A stretch of 10,160 bases of DNA from Spirochaeta sp. (GTDB lineage: Bacteria; Spirochaetota; Spirochaetia; Spirochaetales_E; Spirochaetaceae_B), in assembly GCA_030590585.1 (NCBI GenBank), contig JAUUYD010000040.1:1-10160 (forward strand). Reading direction: 5' to 3'. Every line of letters begins with the position of its first letter. Position 1 is the first letter of the stretch. Under the pieces are notes generated by a model. That model was not told where the DNA came from. It made no database searches and saw only the letters and a program-made list of their open reading frames with translations. Made by a program: the position numbers and the translations under genes. This document shows, one piece after another, positions 1 to 6,617 of the stretch.

Positions 1-339
1 GATACGGGGAATGCTCTTGTTTCAGCTATGAAGTCATCAGGAACCCCGGCAGATGCCGAGAGGCTCTGGTTTCTCATTGATGCTCTGCTGGAGCGTGGGG
101 CAAAACTCACCGCTGCCAATCTTGCCGCGGCTGTCCTTAAGGGGCAGAGTAAAAGCGGGCCCCTCGCCCCGACATGTATCACCATCGATGGAACTACATA
201 TTATCGATATTACCGTTTTCAGCATCGTGTTGAATCCTGGCTCCGCCCCTTTCTCAGTTCACTCGATCTGTATTATGAAACGGCTCAGGTGGAGGATGCC
301 CCCCTGATTGGTGCGGCGGTGGCGGCGCTGACGAATTAA
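1..339 (+). CDS. Hexokinase-like protein, C-terminal part (5' end outside window)
   Basis: The reading frame is open from base 1 (DTGNALVSAM...) to the TAA at 337-339, so this is the last ~112 residues of a gene that starts upstream; the ATG at 28 is probably internal. The visible part reads like the large-domain C-terminus of the eukaryote-type hexokinase family (Hexokinase_2), ATP-dependent cytoplasmic enzymes that phosphorylate glucose or other hexoses at the start of glycolysis. Seen features are a helical ERGAKLTAANLAAAVLKGQ segment, a strand resembling the family 'vDGsvYr..p.F' element (ITIDGTTYYRYYRFQHRVES), and a terminal EDAPLIGAAVAALTN resembling the conserved 'dGSgkGAAlvaAva' end. 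The catalytic and sugar-binding residues lie outside the window and cannot be checked. Treponema carries a hexokinase of this type, which fits a spirochaete source. No clear terminator follows; a T-rich stretch lies at 361-378. Identification rests on remembered family patterns. Confidence 0.7.
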   Translation, partial: DTGNALVSAMKSSGTPADAERLWFLIDALLERGAKLTAANLAAAVLKGQSKSGPLAPTCITIDGTTYYRYYRFQHRVESWLRPFLSSLDLYYETAQVEDAPLIGAAVAALTN

Positions 340-432
340 CCCGGTAAAAAGATCTTTAGAGTTTTTTTCATTTTTTATTCCTTATTCATGGCGAAGGTCT
401 CTCAGGTTTCTTATCATTTAAGGGAAACCTTT

Positions 433-813
433 ATGGAACAGAGAGAATTCAACGGTAAAAGCATACTCATAGCTGACGATGAAGAATATGTCAGGCATCA
501 TCTGGCAAAAAAGCTCAGCAGCATGGGGCTTCAGGTGCTGGAAGCCGGTACCGGTAGGGAAGTACTGGAGTTGGCAGTTCAACAACCGAATCTCATCATC
601 ATGGATGTGAAAATGCCCGTTCTTGATGGATTGGAAACGGCCCGTATGCTGAAAACCGAAAATCGGACTCAAAGAATCCCTGTCGTTTTACTCAGTGCCA
701 TGGCGCAGCGGGAAGAAGTTTCCATGGGTATGGCCAGCGGGGCCGACGAATATGTGGTGAAACCGGTAACCTTCAACAGGCTCATGAAATCAATTCGTGA
801 GCATATTCATTGA
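433..813 (+). CDS. Single-domain response regulator (stand-alone receiver)
   Basis: A 126-residue cytoplasmic receiver (REC) domain with nothing attached. The acidic pocket is D15-D16, the phospho-acceptor is D58 in IIMDVKMPVLDG, the switch Ser/Thr position is S88 (LLSAM), and the conserved lysine is K110 in YVVKP, so all catalytic residues are present. The frame is open back to an ATG at 388, but the ATG at 433 is preferred: AGGGA at 421-425 sits 7 bases upstream, homology begins just after it, and the 388 start has no ribosome binding site. The stop (TGA 811-813) shares one base with the ATG of the downstream hybrid kinase, which indicates translational coupling. With no output domain, it may act like Spo0F or CheY-type proteins, relaying phosphate or acting by protein binding. 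The adjacent kinase, which ends in an HPt domain, is its likely partner (inference). Confidence 0.93.
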   Translation: MEQREFNGKSILIADDEEYVRHHLAKKLSSMGLQVLEAGTGREVLELAVQQPNLIIMDVKMPVLDGLETARMLKTENRTQRIPVVLLSAMAQREEVSMGMASGADEYVVKPVTFNRLMKSIREHIH

Positions 814-2798
814 TGCCGAATAAACGAGATGAGGATATCCCCGAATCTGAACGCCGCTTGATTCAGAAAGAGCTGTTCCTGCTGGAAGATCAGAAAGAAG
901 CTGCAGAGAAGCGTTTTCAAATCATGTTTGAAAATGCGCTTATTGGTTTATTCCGGGGTGAAGTCGCCGATCGTTTGTTGACAGAAGCCAATTATGAAGC
1001 TGCTCTTACATTCGGTTTCGATTCAGTGGAATCCCTGAAGCGTCATGTGAATGCCAACAAGGTAGATTATAATTTTTTTGAAACCATGCCCGAGCCCGAT
1101 CAGCTCACCGATGGTGCCCCATATTCTTTCTCTGCAAAGGCTGTAAAGCAGGATGGGACAGAATTCTGGGCCCAGTTTTCGGTGCGATACACAGGGGAAG
1201 GGAGATACATCGAAGGTGCTGTAAAGGATATTACCGACCAGGTTGAATCAATGAACCGTCTTCGCCAGGCCAAAGCCGAAGCCGAAGATGCCAATGAGGC
1301 AAAAAGCCGTTTTCTGGCAACCATGTCACATGAAATTCGAACACCATTGAATGGAATCATCGGTTTCGCTGAGATAATCAAGGAACGGTGTTCCGGAAAG
1401 AACCGGGAATATGCCGGGAAAATTCTGGACGAATCGGATCGATTGATGATACTGATCAATCAGCTGCTGGATATCTCCCGCCTGGAAGCCAATAAAATTA
1501 ATTTGGAGAGCATCCTATTCGATCTGCAACAGGTTCTGGATGAAGCTGAAGAATCCCTGAACAATATACCTGTTATAGATGGGCTCGGATATTCCAGGGA
1601 AACCGATAAGGAAATACCCAGCTGGTTTCTCGGTGATCCCATGAGACTCCGGCAAGTTCTTTCAAATCTCTTGTCAAATGCAGTCAAATTTACTGAAAAT
1701 GGTCATATTACCCTGAAAATCAGCCTCGAAAAGAGCAATGAGAGCAAACATTTAATCCGTTTCTCGATTAAAGATACGGGGATTGGAATACCGGAGGACA
1801 AGATAGAAGCAATTTTTTCAAGCTTCGAACAGGCCGATACGAGCATCAGCCGCCGGTATGGCGGCACCGGGCTTGGCATTTCAATCAGCCGTGAGCTGGT
1901 GGCCCTGATGGGGGGAGAACTCAATGTTCACAGCAGGGTTGGTGAGGGGTCGGAATTCTATTTTACTATACCAATGGACCAGGCTCCGGAAACCATGGAT
2001 GGAGTCCCCGCATCTCGCGGCGGCAAGTCCTCCGAATTAGAATCTCTAAAAGGAATAACCGTACTCCTTGTTGAGGACTCTGAAACCAACAGGGATATTG
2101 CCCGATATCATCTTGAGAAAGCCGGCTGCCGTGTTTTTCATTCCGGAAACGGCCGGGAGGCCTTAAGCTTCATTGCTGATAATTCAGTGGATCTTATTTT
2201 CATGGATCTGCATATGCCGGAGATGGATGGGCTGGAGGCTGCCAGATCTCTCAGGGGTTTGGGAATCACTGAACCGATTATCGGTATGACAGCCAGCGCC
2301 TATACAGAGGATAGAATTAATTCTCTTTCTGCCGGAATGGACGATTTTATCACTAAGCCCCTTCGCCGGGTTGATCTCCTGGCAAAGGCTGTGGAATGGG
2401 TTGAGAAATCCGTATCACGTACCGCTGTTACGAATTCATCCACCCTCAGGTATAATGAGTTTCTGGAGGAATTAAACGGAGAGGCAGAACTGACAGTGGA
2501 ACTTTTTGATGGTTTCATTGAAGATACCATTAAACGACTGATTGAAGCCGGGAAGGCCTTGAGTGACAGTAAGTTTGAACGGCTCCATCGGGAGGCTCAT
2601 TCCATCAGGAGCGGCGCCCTGAACCTGATGGCCGACGATCTGGCTGAAAGCGCGCTTACACTGGAGCGGGCTGCAAAAGACCGGATCACCGGCAGTGAAG
2701 AATTGAAGAAAAACCTCGAAGAGCTGGAAATGGCATTCAAACGCTTCACTGAGGCCTGGAAATCGATACAGGAGAATAATGAAACCGACCAAGGATAG
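813..2798 (+). CDS. Soluble hybrid sensor histidine kinase (PAS-HisKA-HATPase-REC-HPt)
   Basis: A 661-residue multidomain kinase. In order: a short hydrophilic, probably coiled-coil N-terminus; a PAS-like sensor domain (~33-145, ending in the PAC-type VKDITDQ); HisKA dimerisation domain with H-box FLATMSHEIRTPLNG (H173 phosphorylated); HATPase_c domain with N-box N285/N289, G1 box DTGIGIP from D321 and G2 box GGTGLGIS from G350; a receiver domain (~413-527) with E421/D422, phospho-acceptor D465 (FMDLHMPEMDG) and the ITKPL lysine; and a C-terminal HPt domain (~545-640) with REAHSIRSGALNL, H596. All modules of an internal H-D-H relay are intact. No transmembrane segment is visible, so sensing is presumably cytoplasmic. 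The start is ATG 813, which overlaps the upstream stop (TGATG); a TTG one codon earlier is also in frame but less likely. The last 20 bases overlap the RNase gene. The ligand is unknown. Confidence 0.95.
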   Translation: MPNKRDEDIPESERRLIQKELFLLEDQKEAAEKRFQIMFENALIGLFRGEVADRLLTEANYEAALTFGFDSVESLKRHVNANKVDYNFFETMPEPDQLTDGAPYSFSAKAVKQDGTEFWAQFSVRYTGEGRYIEGAVKDITDQVESMNRLRQAKAEAEDANEAKSRFLATMSHEIRTPLNGIIGFAEIIKERCSGKNREYAGKILDESDRLMILINQLLDISRLEANKINLESILFDLQQVLDEAEESLNNIPVIDGLGYSRETDKEIPSWFLGDPMRLRQVLSNLLSNAVKFTENGHITLKISLEKSNESKHLIRFSIKDTGIGIPEDKIEAIFSSFEQADTSISRRYGGTGLGISISRELVALMGGELNVHSRVGEGSEFYFTIPMDQAPETMDGVPASRGGKSSELESLKGITVLLVEDSETNRDIARYHLEKAGCRVFHSGNGREALSFIADNSVDLIFMDLHMPEMDGLEAARSLRGLGITEPIIGMTASAYTEDRINSLSAGMDDFITKPLRRVDLLAKAVEWVEKSVSRTAVTNSSTLRYNEFLEELNGEAELTVELFDGFIEDTIKRLIEAGKALSDSKFERLHREAHSIRSGALNLMADDLAESALTLERAAKDRITGSEELKKNLEELEMAFKRFTEAWKSIQENNETDQG

Positions 2799-4674
2799 CC
2801 TGGTTCTCTACAAGCAGACCCCCGCACTGGTACAATCTGCCGGAGACAAACTTGACATACTTCTACCCGGGGGGAAAACAAAAAGTGTCCGGGATAAAGA
2901 TATCTTTCTCCTGCATCCCGGTCCGGCGCCTTTATTCCCGAACCTGGAAGAAGGTGCTCCTGATGGACAACCGGAAGAAGCCTGGGAGCTGCTTCAGGGA
3001 GAATCCCCAACCCTTCAGGATCTGGCCGAATTGGTTTACGGAGAACATACCCCGTCCACCTCCTGGCTGGCATTCAAGCTTCTTAATCGTTCGCCATGGT
3101 TTCGAGGAACTCCCGAATCCATCGAGGTTGCCGACACCGAAACTGTCGAGGCCCGGATCAAGGCGGATAATGAAAAGGCCGATGCCGAAGAGCGCTGGGA
3201 AAATTTTCTGGGGCGTTTCCAGCAGGGAAATATTGATAGAGAAGGCGATGAACTTTATCTGAGAGACCTTGAAATGTATGCCCTTGGCCGCAGTAAGGGG
3301 TCCCGCATCCTCAAAGCCATTGGAAAAACACAAAGCCCTGAAAATGCCCATCGTGTGATGATAGCCAAAGGCGTGAAACCCCCTGAATGGAACCCCCATC
3401 CTCTACGCCTGGATGTACCCCTGGATGTACCGGATTACGCCCTTGGGGATTTGGATGCAGGTGAAGTGAGACTGGATTTAACCGGCACAGAAGCCTTTGC
3501 CATTGATGATGAAGGCAATCAGGATCCTGATGACGCCATCGCCTGGGACGGAACGAAATTCTGGGTTCATGTGGCCGATGTCTCAGGAATAATACCTGCC
3601 GGGTCTAAAGCCGATGAGGCCGCCATGGAGCGTGGAAGTAGCCTGTACCTGCCGGAACTTACCGTACCCATGCTGCCCCCTGAAGCTGCGGCAAAACTGG
3701 GCCTTGGGCTCCATGAAACCTCTTCAGCCCTTTCATACGCCTTTGAGCTTGATCCCGCAGCTATTGAAGCCGGGGTAGATCTTGAAATCAAGTCCTTTTC
3801 CATCCATCTTACAACGCTAAGAGTCACTCGGATGAGCTACGCGGAATCTGACAAACGAATGGGGGATGAACCCTTCGCTGTCATGAAGAGAATTACCGAT
3901 GCTTATCGGGCAAGAAGAAAAGCTGCAGGAGCGGTATCCATAAGCCTGCCGGAAGTGAAACTTCGTGTTGATAATGAGGGAGAGATTCATATCACGCCTC
4001 TTCCGGAACTGGCCAGCCGTGAGATGGTCACCGAATCCATGCTGATGGCCGGATCTTATGCCGCGCTCTGGTGTCAGGAGAAGAATATACCCATACCTTA
4101 TGCCGTTCAGGAACGTTCGGGTAATGCCGCAGAAGAAGGTAACGGTGAAAAACCCGAAAATTCTGAACCTGGCAAAGTTGACTATGTTGCCCAGTTCAAC
4201 CTCCGCAGGGGCATGAAGCGCAGCCGGACCACCATGGAATGTTCCCCTCATGCCGGTTTGGGCCTGGAGGCCTATACTCGGGTTACCAGTCCTCTGCGCC
4301 GGTATCCCGACCTTATTACTTCCCGTCAGATCCGCTCTGTAATTCTGGGCAAAGAGGCTGAAGATGAAGAATCCGTCCTGGCCGGACTCGCGGCATTTGA
4401 ATCCCGTACCGGTTCTCTCATACAGTCTGAACGCCGTTCCAACCTGTTCTGGAAGCTGCAGTGGCTCAAGCGCCGTCCAAATTGGAGCGGGGAGGCCGTT
4501 CTTGTTGACCGCCGGGAGCGTCAGGGTTATTTCCTGATACCTGAAATTGCTCTGGAAACCCGGGTGGCGATGAAAAAAGACGTGAATCTTGGCGGCCATG
4601 CTATTCTGAAAGTCAAAGAAGTGGATATCGCCGAGTCTTCGGTGTTGTTCATCATTCAGGAGGTGTTGGAATGA
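2779..4674 (+). CDS. RNase II/R (RNB)-family 3'-5' exoribonuclease
   Basis: A 631-residue protein whose centre (~228-520) is an RNB catalytic domain. This domain hydrolyses RNA processively from the 3' end to release nucleoside 5'-monophosphates, using metal ions. The metal-binding motif AIDDEGNQDPDDAI supplies D243, D249, D251 and D252, in the same spacing as the four catalytic aspartates of E. coli RNase II. The second signature YTRVTSPLRRYPDL (499-512) includes the likely catalytic Arg (R507). The N-terminus (~1-50) reads as a small beta-rich domain rather than typical paired cold-shock domains, and the C-terminus (~560-631) looks like a short or degenerate S1-type OB fold. A Glu-rich insert lies at ~447-466. 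The layout and the RRGMKRSRT...HAGLGLEAYT stretch remind me of cyanobacterial and plastid RNR-type enzymes. ATG 2779 has AGGAG at 2770-2774. The gene overlaps the kinase gene by 20 bases and the next gene by 4. Whether it should be called rnb or rnr is unclear. Confidence 0.92.
   Translation: MKPTKDSLVLYKQTPALVQSAGDKLDILLPGGKTKSVRDKDIFLLHPGPAPLFPNLEEGAPDGQPEEAWELLQGESPTLQDLAELVYGEHTPSTSWLAFKLLNRSPWFRGTPESIEVADTETVEARIKADNEKADAEERWENFLGRFQQGNIDREGDELYLRDLEMYALGRSKGSRILKAIGKTQSPENAHRVMIAKGVKPPEWNPHPLRLDVPLDVPDYALGDLDAGEVRLDLTGTEAFAIDDEGNQDPDDAIAWDGTKFWVHVADVSGIIPAGSKADEAAMERGSSLYLPELTVPMLPPEAAAKLGLGLHETSSALSYAFELDPAAIEAGVDLEIKSFSIHLTTLRVTRMSYAESDKRMGDEPFAVMKRITDAYRARRKAAGAVSISLPEVKLRVDNEGEIHITPLPELASREMVTESMLMAGSYAALWCQEKNIPIPYAVQERSGNAAEEGNGEKPENSEPGKVDYVAQFNLRRGMKRSRTTMECSPHAGLGLEAYTRVTSPLRRYPDLITSRQIRSVILGKEAEDEESVLAGLAAFESRTGSLIQSERRSNLFWKLQWLKRRPNWSGEAVLVDRRERQGYFLIPEIALETRVAMKKDVNLGGHAILKVKEVDIAESSVLFIIQEVLE
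3409..3432 (+). repeat. Tandem 12-base repeat inside the RNase gene
   Basis: CTGGATGTACCC is followed directly by CTGGATGTACCG. This duplicates the four residues Leu-Asp-Val-Pro just before the RNB catalytic domain without shifting the frame. It looks like a small in-frame slippage or duplication event in a linker. Confidence 0.85.
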
Positions 4675-5450
4675 CCTCTGCCGCAGTGTCCTCCAAAAAA
4701 GCTCTCTTTCTGATAATACTGCTCGTTCTGATTATCGGCGGTCCGGCATTTTCTCAAGGTTTGGAGTTTGCCGACGGCCTGAGGTACAATGATTTTTATG
4801 CCGTAACCGTTTACCATTCGGACGGAGAGAGTTTCAGCCTTTTCGATGCGGCTTCTTTTGAAGGTGAAATTCCCCCATGGCCGGATAATGAGGGAAATTT
4901 CGGTGCCGTACCCGGATCCAATCCCGGGGAGGGAATGAAATACTTCTTCTGGGTTCGAAGAATCGGCCCCACAGGCGCCATCACCTATCCTCTTTCCTTC
5001 CGAAAAATCCTGGAAATAGAGTTCACCGGACCCTATGGCGGAACGGTTTCCGATTTACCGCAGCAGGCTGAACTTATTATTGAAGAAAAGCCTCGAGAAG
5101 TGAGTGTTCGTGTAAGCGGTTCAAAGACCGGGAACCCGGAGCGATTCTCCGGCTGGTTCGGCATCAGGGAACCGCCCATACCCTCATTTACCCCGGCCAG
5201 GCTCACCTTAAGTGACGGCAGCATACAGAATGTGTTTATTAAAACCGACGGTTTTCTCGGTGGTATAGATGAGGAGTTTGGAACCTATGCCATGCTCTGG
5301 ATACAGCATGACGAAATAGAAAAGCTGGTATTCGAACACAATGGCAGCTTTGCACGCTGTCCTGAATGCGGGTCCGTTTTTTATGATAATCTCTTCGATA
5401 TCTGTCCCTTCGACGGTGCAGATCTTATACCGCCCCGGGAACGTCAGTAA
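4671..5450 (+). CDS. Predicted exported protein with C-terminal zinc-ribbon-like motif
   Basis: A 259-residue protein I cannot assign to a named family. The N-terminus is a signal peptide: K9-K10, a strongly hydrophobic stretch at 11-22, then GGPAFS|QG, with predicted signal peptidase I cleavage after residue 28. The mature part is predicted mostly beta. Two similar segments can be seen, each with a 'DG' turn and a closing strand of the form (K/E)I..(I/L).F, at ~40-115 (VYHSDGESFSLF ... FRKILEIEF) and ~175-222 (LTLSDGS ... HDEIEKLVFE), which suggests an internal duplication. The tail CPECGSVFYDNLFDICPFDG (C230, C233, C245, then D248) matches the CPxCG...CPxDG style of zinc ribbon in which the fourth cysteine is replaced. 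A zinc ribbon on an exported protein is unusual. AGGAGG at 4658-4663 lies 7 bases before the ATG, and the ATGA overlap couples it to the RNase gene. The gene ends just before the tRNA terminator. Confidence 0.8.
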   Translation: MTSAAVSSKKALFLIILLVLIIGGPAFSQGLEFADGLRYNDFYAVTVYHSDGESFSLFDAASFEGEIPPWPDNEGNFGAVPGSNPGEGMKYFFWVRRIGPTGAITYPLSFRKILEIEFTGPYGGTVSDLPQQAELIIEEKPREVSVRVSGSKTGNPERFSGWFGIREPPIPSFTPARLTLSDGSIQNVFIKTDGFLGGIDEEFGTYAMLWIQHDEIEKLVFEHNGSFARCPECGSVFYDNLFDICPFDGADLIPPRERQ

Positions 5451-5456
5451 TGGGGC

Positions 5457-5486
5457 AAAAAAAGGCCGTTCCCGAAGGAACGGCCT
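5457..5486 (-). terminator. Rho-independent terminator of tRNA-Phe
   Basis: Read on the minus strand, a perfect 10-bp stem AGGCCGTTCC / GGAACGGCCT closes a TTCG tetraloop, and seven T residues follow. It begins only 6 bases past the tRNA 3' end. On the plus strand the same hairpin lies 12 bases after the stop of the exported-protein gene but has no T tract, so in that direction it may only protect the mRNA end or act weakly. Confidence 0.93.
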
Positions 5487-5492
5487 CTGTGC

Positions 5493-5565
5493 TGCCACCA
5501 AAGAGATTTGAACTCTTGACACATGGATTTTCAGTCCACTGCTCTACCAACTGAGCTACAGCGGC
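5493..5565 (-). tRNA. tRNA-Phe (anticodon GAA)
   Basis: A complete 73-nt cloverleaf reads 5' GCCGCTG-TA-GCTC-AGTTGGTA-GAGC-A, then anticodon arm GTGGA-CTGAAAA-TCCAT, variable loop GTGTC, T arm AAGAG-TTCAAAT-CTCTT, and 3' TGGTGGC plus discriminator A. Anticodon GAA decodes UUC/UUU. The D, anticodon and T stems pair fully (one G-U in the anticodon stem). The acceptor stem pairs along all 7 positions but three are G-U wobbles (4:69, 6:67, 7:66), which is more than usual. CCA is not encoded (GCA follows the discriminator), so it must be added after transcription. Position 32 is C. The gene has its own promoter and terminator and is convergent with the exported-protein gene and divergent from the ttcA-like gene. 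Confidence 0.96.
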
Positions 5566-5577
5566 ATGCGTAGCGGT

Positions 5578-5607
5578 ACAATACAAAAAAGCATCAGTCG
5601 ATGTCAA
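5578..5607 (-). promoter_or_regulatory. Sigma-70-type promoter for tRNA-Phe
   Basis: On the minus strand a perfect -35 box TTGACA (5607-5602) is followed after 18 bases by TATTGT (5583-5578) as the -10. Transcription would start close to 5570, giving a leader of only a few bases before the mature tRNA at 5565. The -35 region lies inside the short spacer upstream of the divergent ttcA-like gene. This argues against that gene starting at the ATG at 5601. Confidence 0.8.
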
Positions 5608-5633
5608 CCGGTATCTCTGTCGGAAGGATTGTC

Positions 5634-6353
5634 ATGACCCCTGCCGAACGGGAAGTTGATAAGCGCATCACCCGGGCCATCATGGAATACGGTCTCATTG
5701 AGTCCGGAGACCGGGTTCTTGTCGCCGTATCCGGGGGAAAGGATTCCCTGGCACTGGCCTGGAATCTGGCCCGAAAAACCCGGGGTTTCCCACTTCCCTT
5801 TACAGTAGAAGGGGTGCACCTTGTCACCGGATTCAGTCACCCAGAGCAGCCCGAGGTCCTCAAAGTACTGCTGGCAGGTTGGGGAATGACTCTCCATCTC
5901 ATCTCTCACCCGGCGGCTCGGGATGCAGAGGAGGGAAAACCGCCAAGCTGCTTCGGCTGTGCCCGGGACCGCAGGCGCATCCTTCTGGAAACAGCAGATG
6001 CCGGAGCTTACAACAAGATTGCCCTGGGGCATCACATGGATGATTCACTGATCACCCTTTTGATGAACATGAGCTGGAACGCCGAGCTCGCCGCCATGCC
6101 TCCCATACTTCCCGCCGCCGAGGGTGCTCCGTCGATAATTCGGCCCCTTATCCTGCTGCAGGAATCGGCAATCATACGGCTGGTGAAAAACACCGATTGG
6201 CCGATAGAACGATGTAACTGTCCCTGGGCCGGAGACTCACGGAGGACTGAATTCGCCGCAGTTCTTAAACAGCTCACCGGGGGGAGTTCCAGAAGAACCT
6301 GGAATCTCTGGCGTTCATTATCGAATATCAAACCGAAGCTTCTACCGCAATAA
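5634..6353 (+). CDS. ttcA: TtcA-like tRNA 2-thiocytidine (C32) synthetase
   Basis: A 239-residue cytoplasmic PP-loop ATPase. TtcA enzymes adenylate C32 in the tRNA anticodon loop and replace its 2-oxygen with sulphur, using an iron-sulphur cluster. Seen here are the PP-loop SGGKDS (33-38) after the typical GLIESGDRVLVAV strand, the CxxC pair C106-F-G-C109, the ALGHHMDD stretch (130-137) with the following LLMNM...AMPP, and IIRPL. A CNC pair (C194/C196) stands where TtcA has its third cluster cysteine (usually PCNxCG). The protein is shorter than E. coli TtcA (about 310 aa), mainly at the C-terminus. ATG 5634 is chosen because AAGGA lies about 5 bases upstream; the in-frame ATG at 5601 has no ribosome binding site and overlaps the tRNA promoter. 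It is divergent from tRNA-Phe. An alternative is a related TtcA/TilS/Ncs6-group thiolase with another tRNA target. Confidence 0.85.
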   Translation: MTPAEREVDKRITRAIMEYGLIESGDRVLVAVSGGKDSLALAWNLARKTRGFPLPFTVEGVHLVTGFSHPEQPEVLKVLLAGWGMTLHLISHPAARDAEEGKPPSCFGCARDRRRILLETADAGAYNKIALGHHMDDSLITLLMNMSWNAELAAMPPILPAAEGAPSIIRPLILLQESAIIRLVKNTDWPIERCNCPWAGDSRRTEFAAVLKQLTGGSSRRTWNLWRSLSNIKPKLLPQ

Positions 6354-6380
6354 AGTCATTTCCCTGAAAAAATTGCTCCC

Positions 6381-6398
6381 TCAATAGTTCTTCAATAG
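6381..6398. repeat. Direct repeat TCAATAG x2
   Basis: TCAATAG occurs at 6381-6387 and again at 6392-6398, offset by 11 bases, about one helical turn. It lies about 20 bases upstream of the candidate -35 box at 6418. The spacing suits an activator or repressor site, but a 7-mer repeat in AT-rich DNA may be chance. Confidence 0.3.
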
Positions 6399-6417
6399 AT
6401 AAATAATGGATAATTAA

Positions 6418-6446
6418 TTGACTTCCGTTATTTGGATGTATTTAGG
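6418..6446 (+). promoter_or_regulatory. Possible promoter upstream of the lipoprotein leader
   Basis: TTGACT (6418-6423) is a good -35 match, but the hexamer 17 bases later (TTTAGG, 6441-6446) is a poor -10. TATTTA at 6439 gives a slightly short 15-base spacer. If used, transcription would start near 6452 and give a leader of about 200 bases before the lipoprotein start. Confidence 0.3.
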
Positions 6447-6556
6447 GATTGCTGAATAAGGTTGGGGGCAGTTTAAAAAGATTTTCAAAAAAGACGTATA
6501 GGTAACGCTTAAAGGACGTCTGGAGGCCGCCAGATCCTTAAAATAAGGAAGAAATT

Positions 6557-6593
6557 GCACCAAAAGAGGGCTGCTCTTGTCCGGACTTGGTGC
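6557..6593 (+). promoter_or_regulatory. Nested stem-loop in lipoprotein leader
   Basis: GCACCAA (6557-6563) pairs perfectly with TTGGTGC (6587-6593). Inside, AAGAG (6564-6568) pairs with CTCTT (6574-6578) over a GGCTG loop, directly continuing the outer stem on the 5' side. The remaining unpaired 3' segment is the perfect palindrome GTCCGGAC (6579-6586), which could pair with a second RNA molecule or mark a protein site on DNA. No T tract follows, so it is not a terminator. Confidence 0.5.
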
Positions 6594-6617
6594 CATCGGG
6601 TATTCGATTGAGATTTT

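Noticed and set aside
340..380. Possible terminator after the hexokinase-like gene
   Set aside because: There is a T-rich run at 361-378, but only a 4-base A/T stem before it, too weak to call.
388..432. Upstream ATG for the response regulator
   Set aside because: No ribosome binding site, and the extra 15 residues precede the receiver fold; ATG 433 has AGGGA at proper spacing.
3817..4599. 260-residue open frame on the minus strand inside the RNase gene
   Set aside because: It lies wholly within the well-supported RNB coding sequence, has no ribosome binding site of note and no recognisable motif; it is a shadow frame.
5516..5521. Plus-strand TTGACA
   Set aside because: It falls inside the tRNA gene (variable loop/T stem) and has no -10 at the right distance, so it is a chance match.
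6448..6462. GGGATTGCTGAATAAGG resembling the ends of some insertion sequences
   Set aside because: No inverted partner, no target duplication and no transposase remnant were found nearby.
6414..6596. 60-residue open frame on the minus strand in the non-coding stretch
   Set aside because: No ribosome binding site upstream of its ATG and no family resemblance. The DNA is better explained by inverted repeats.
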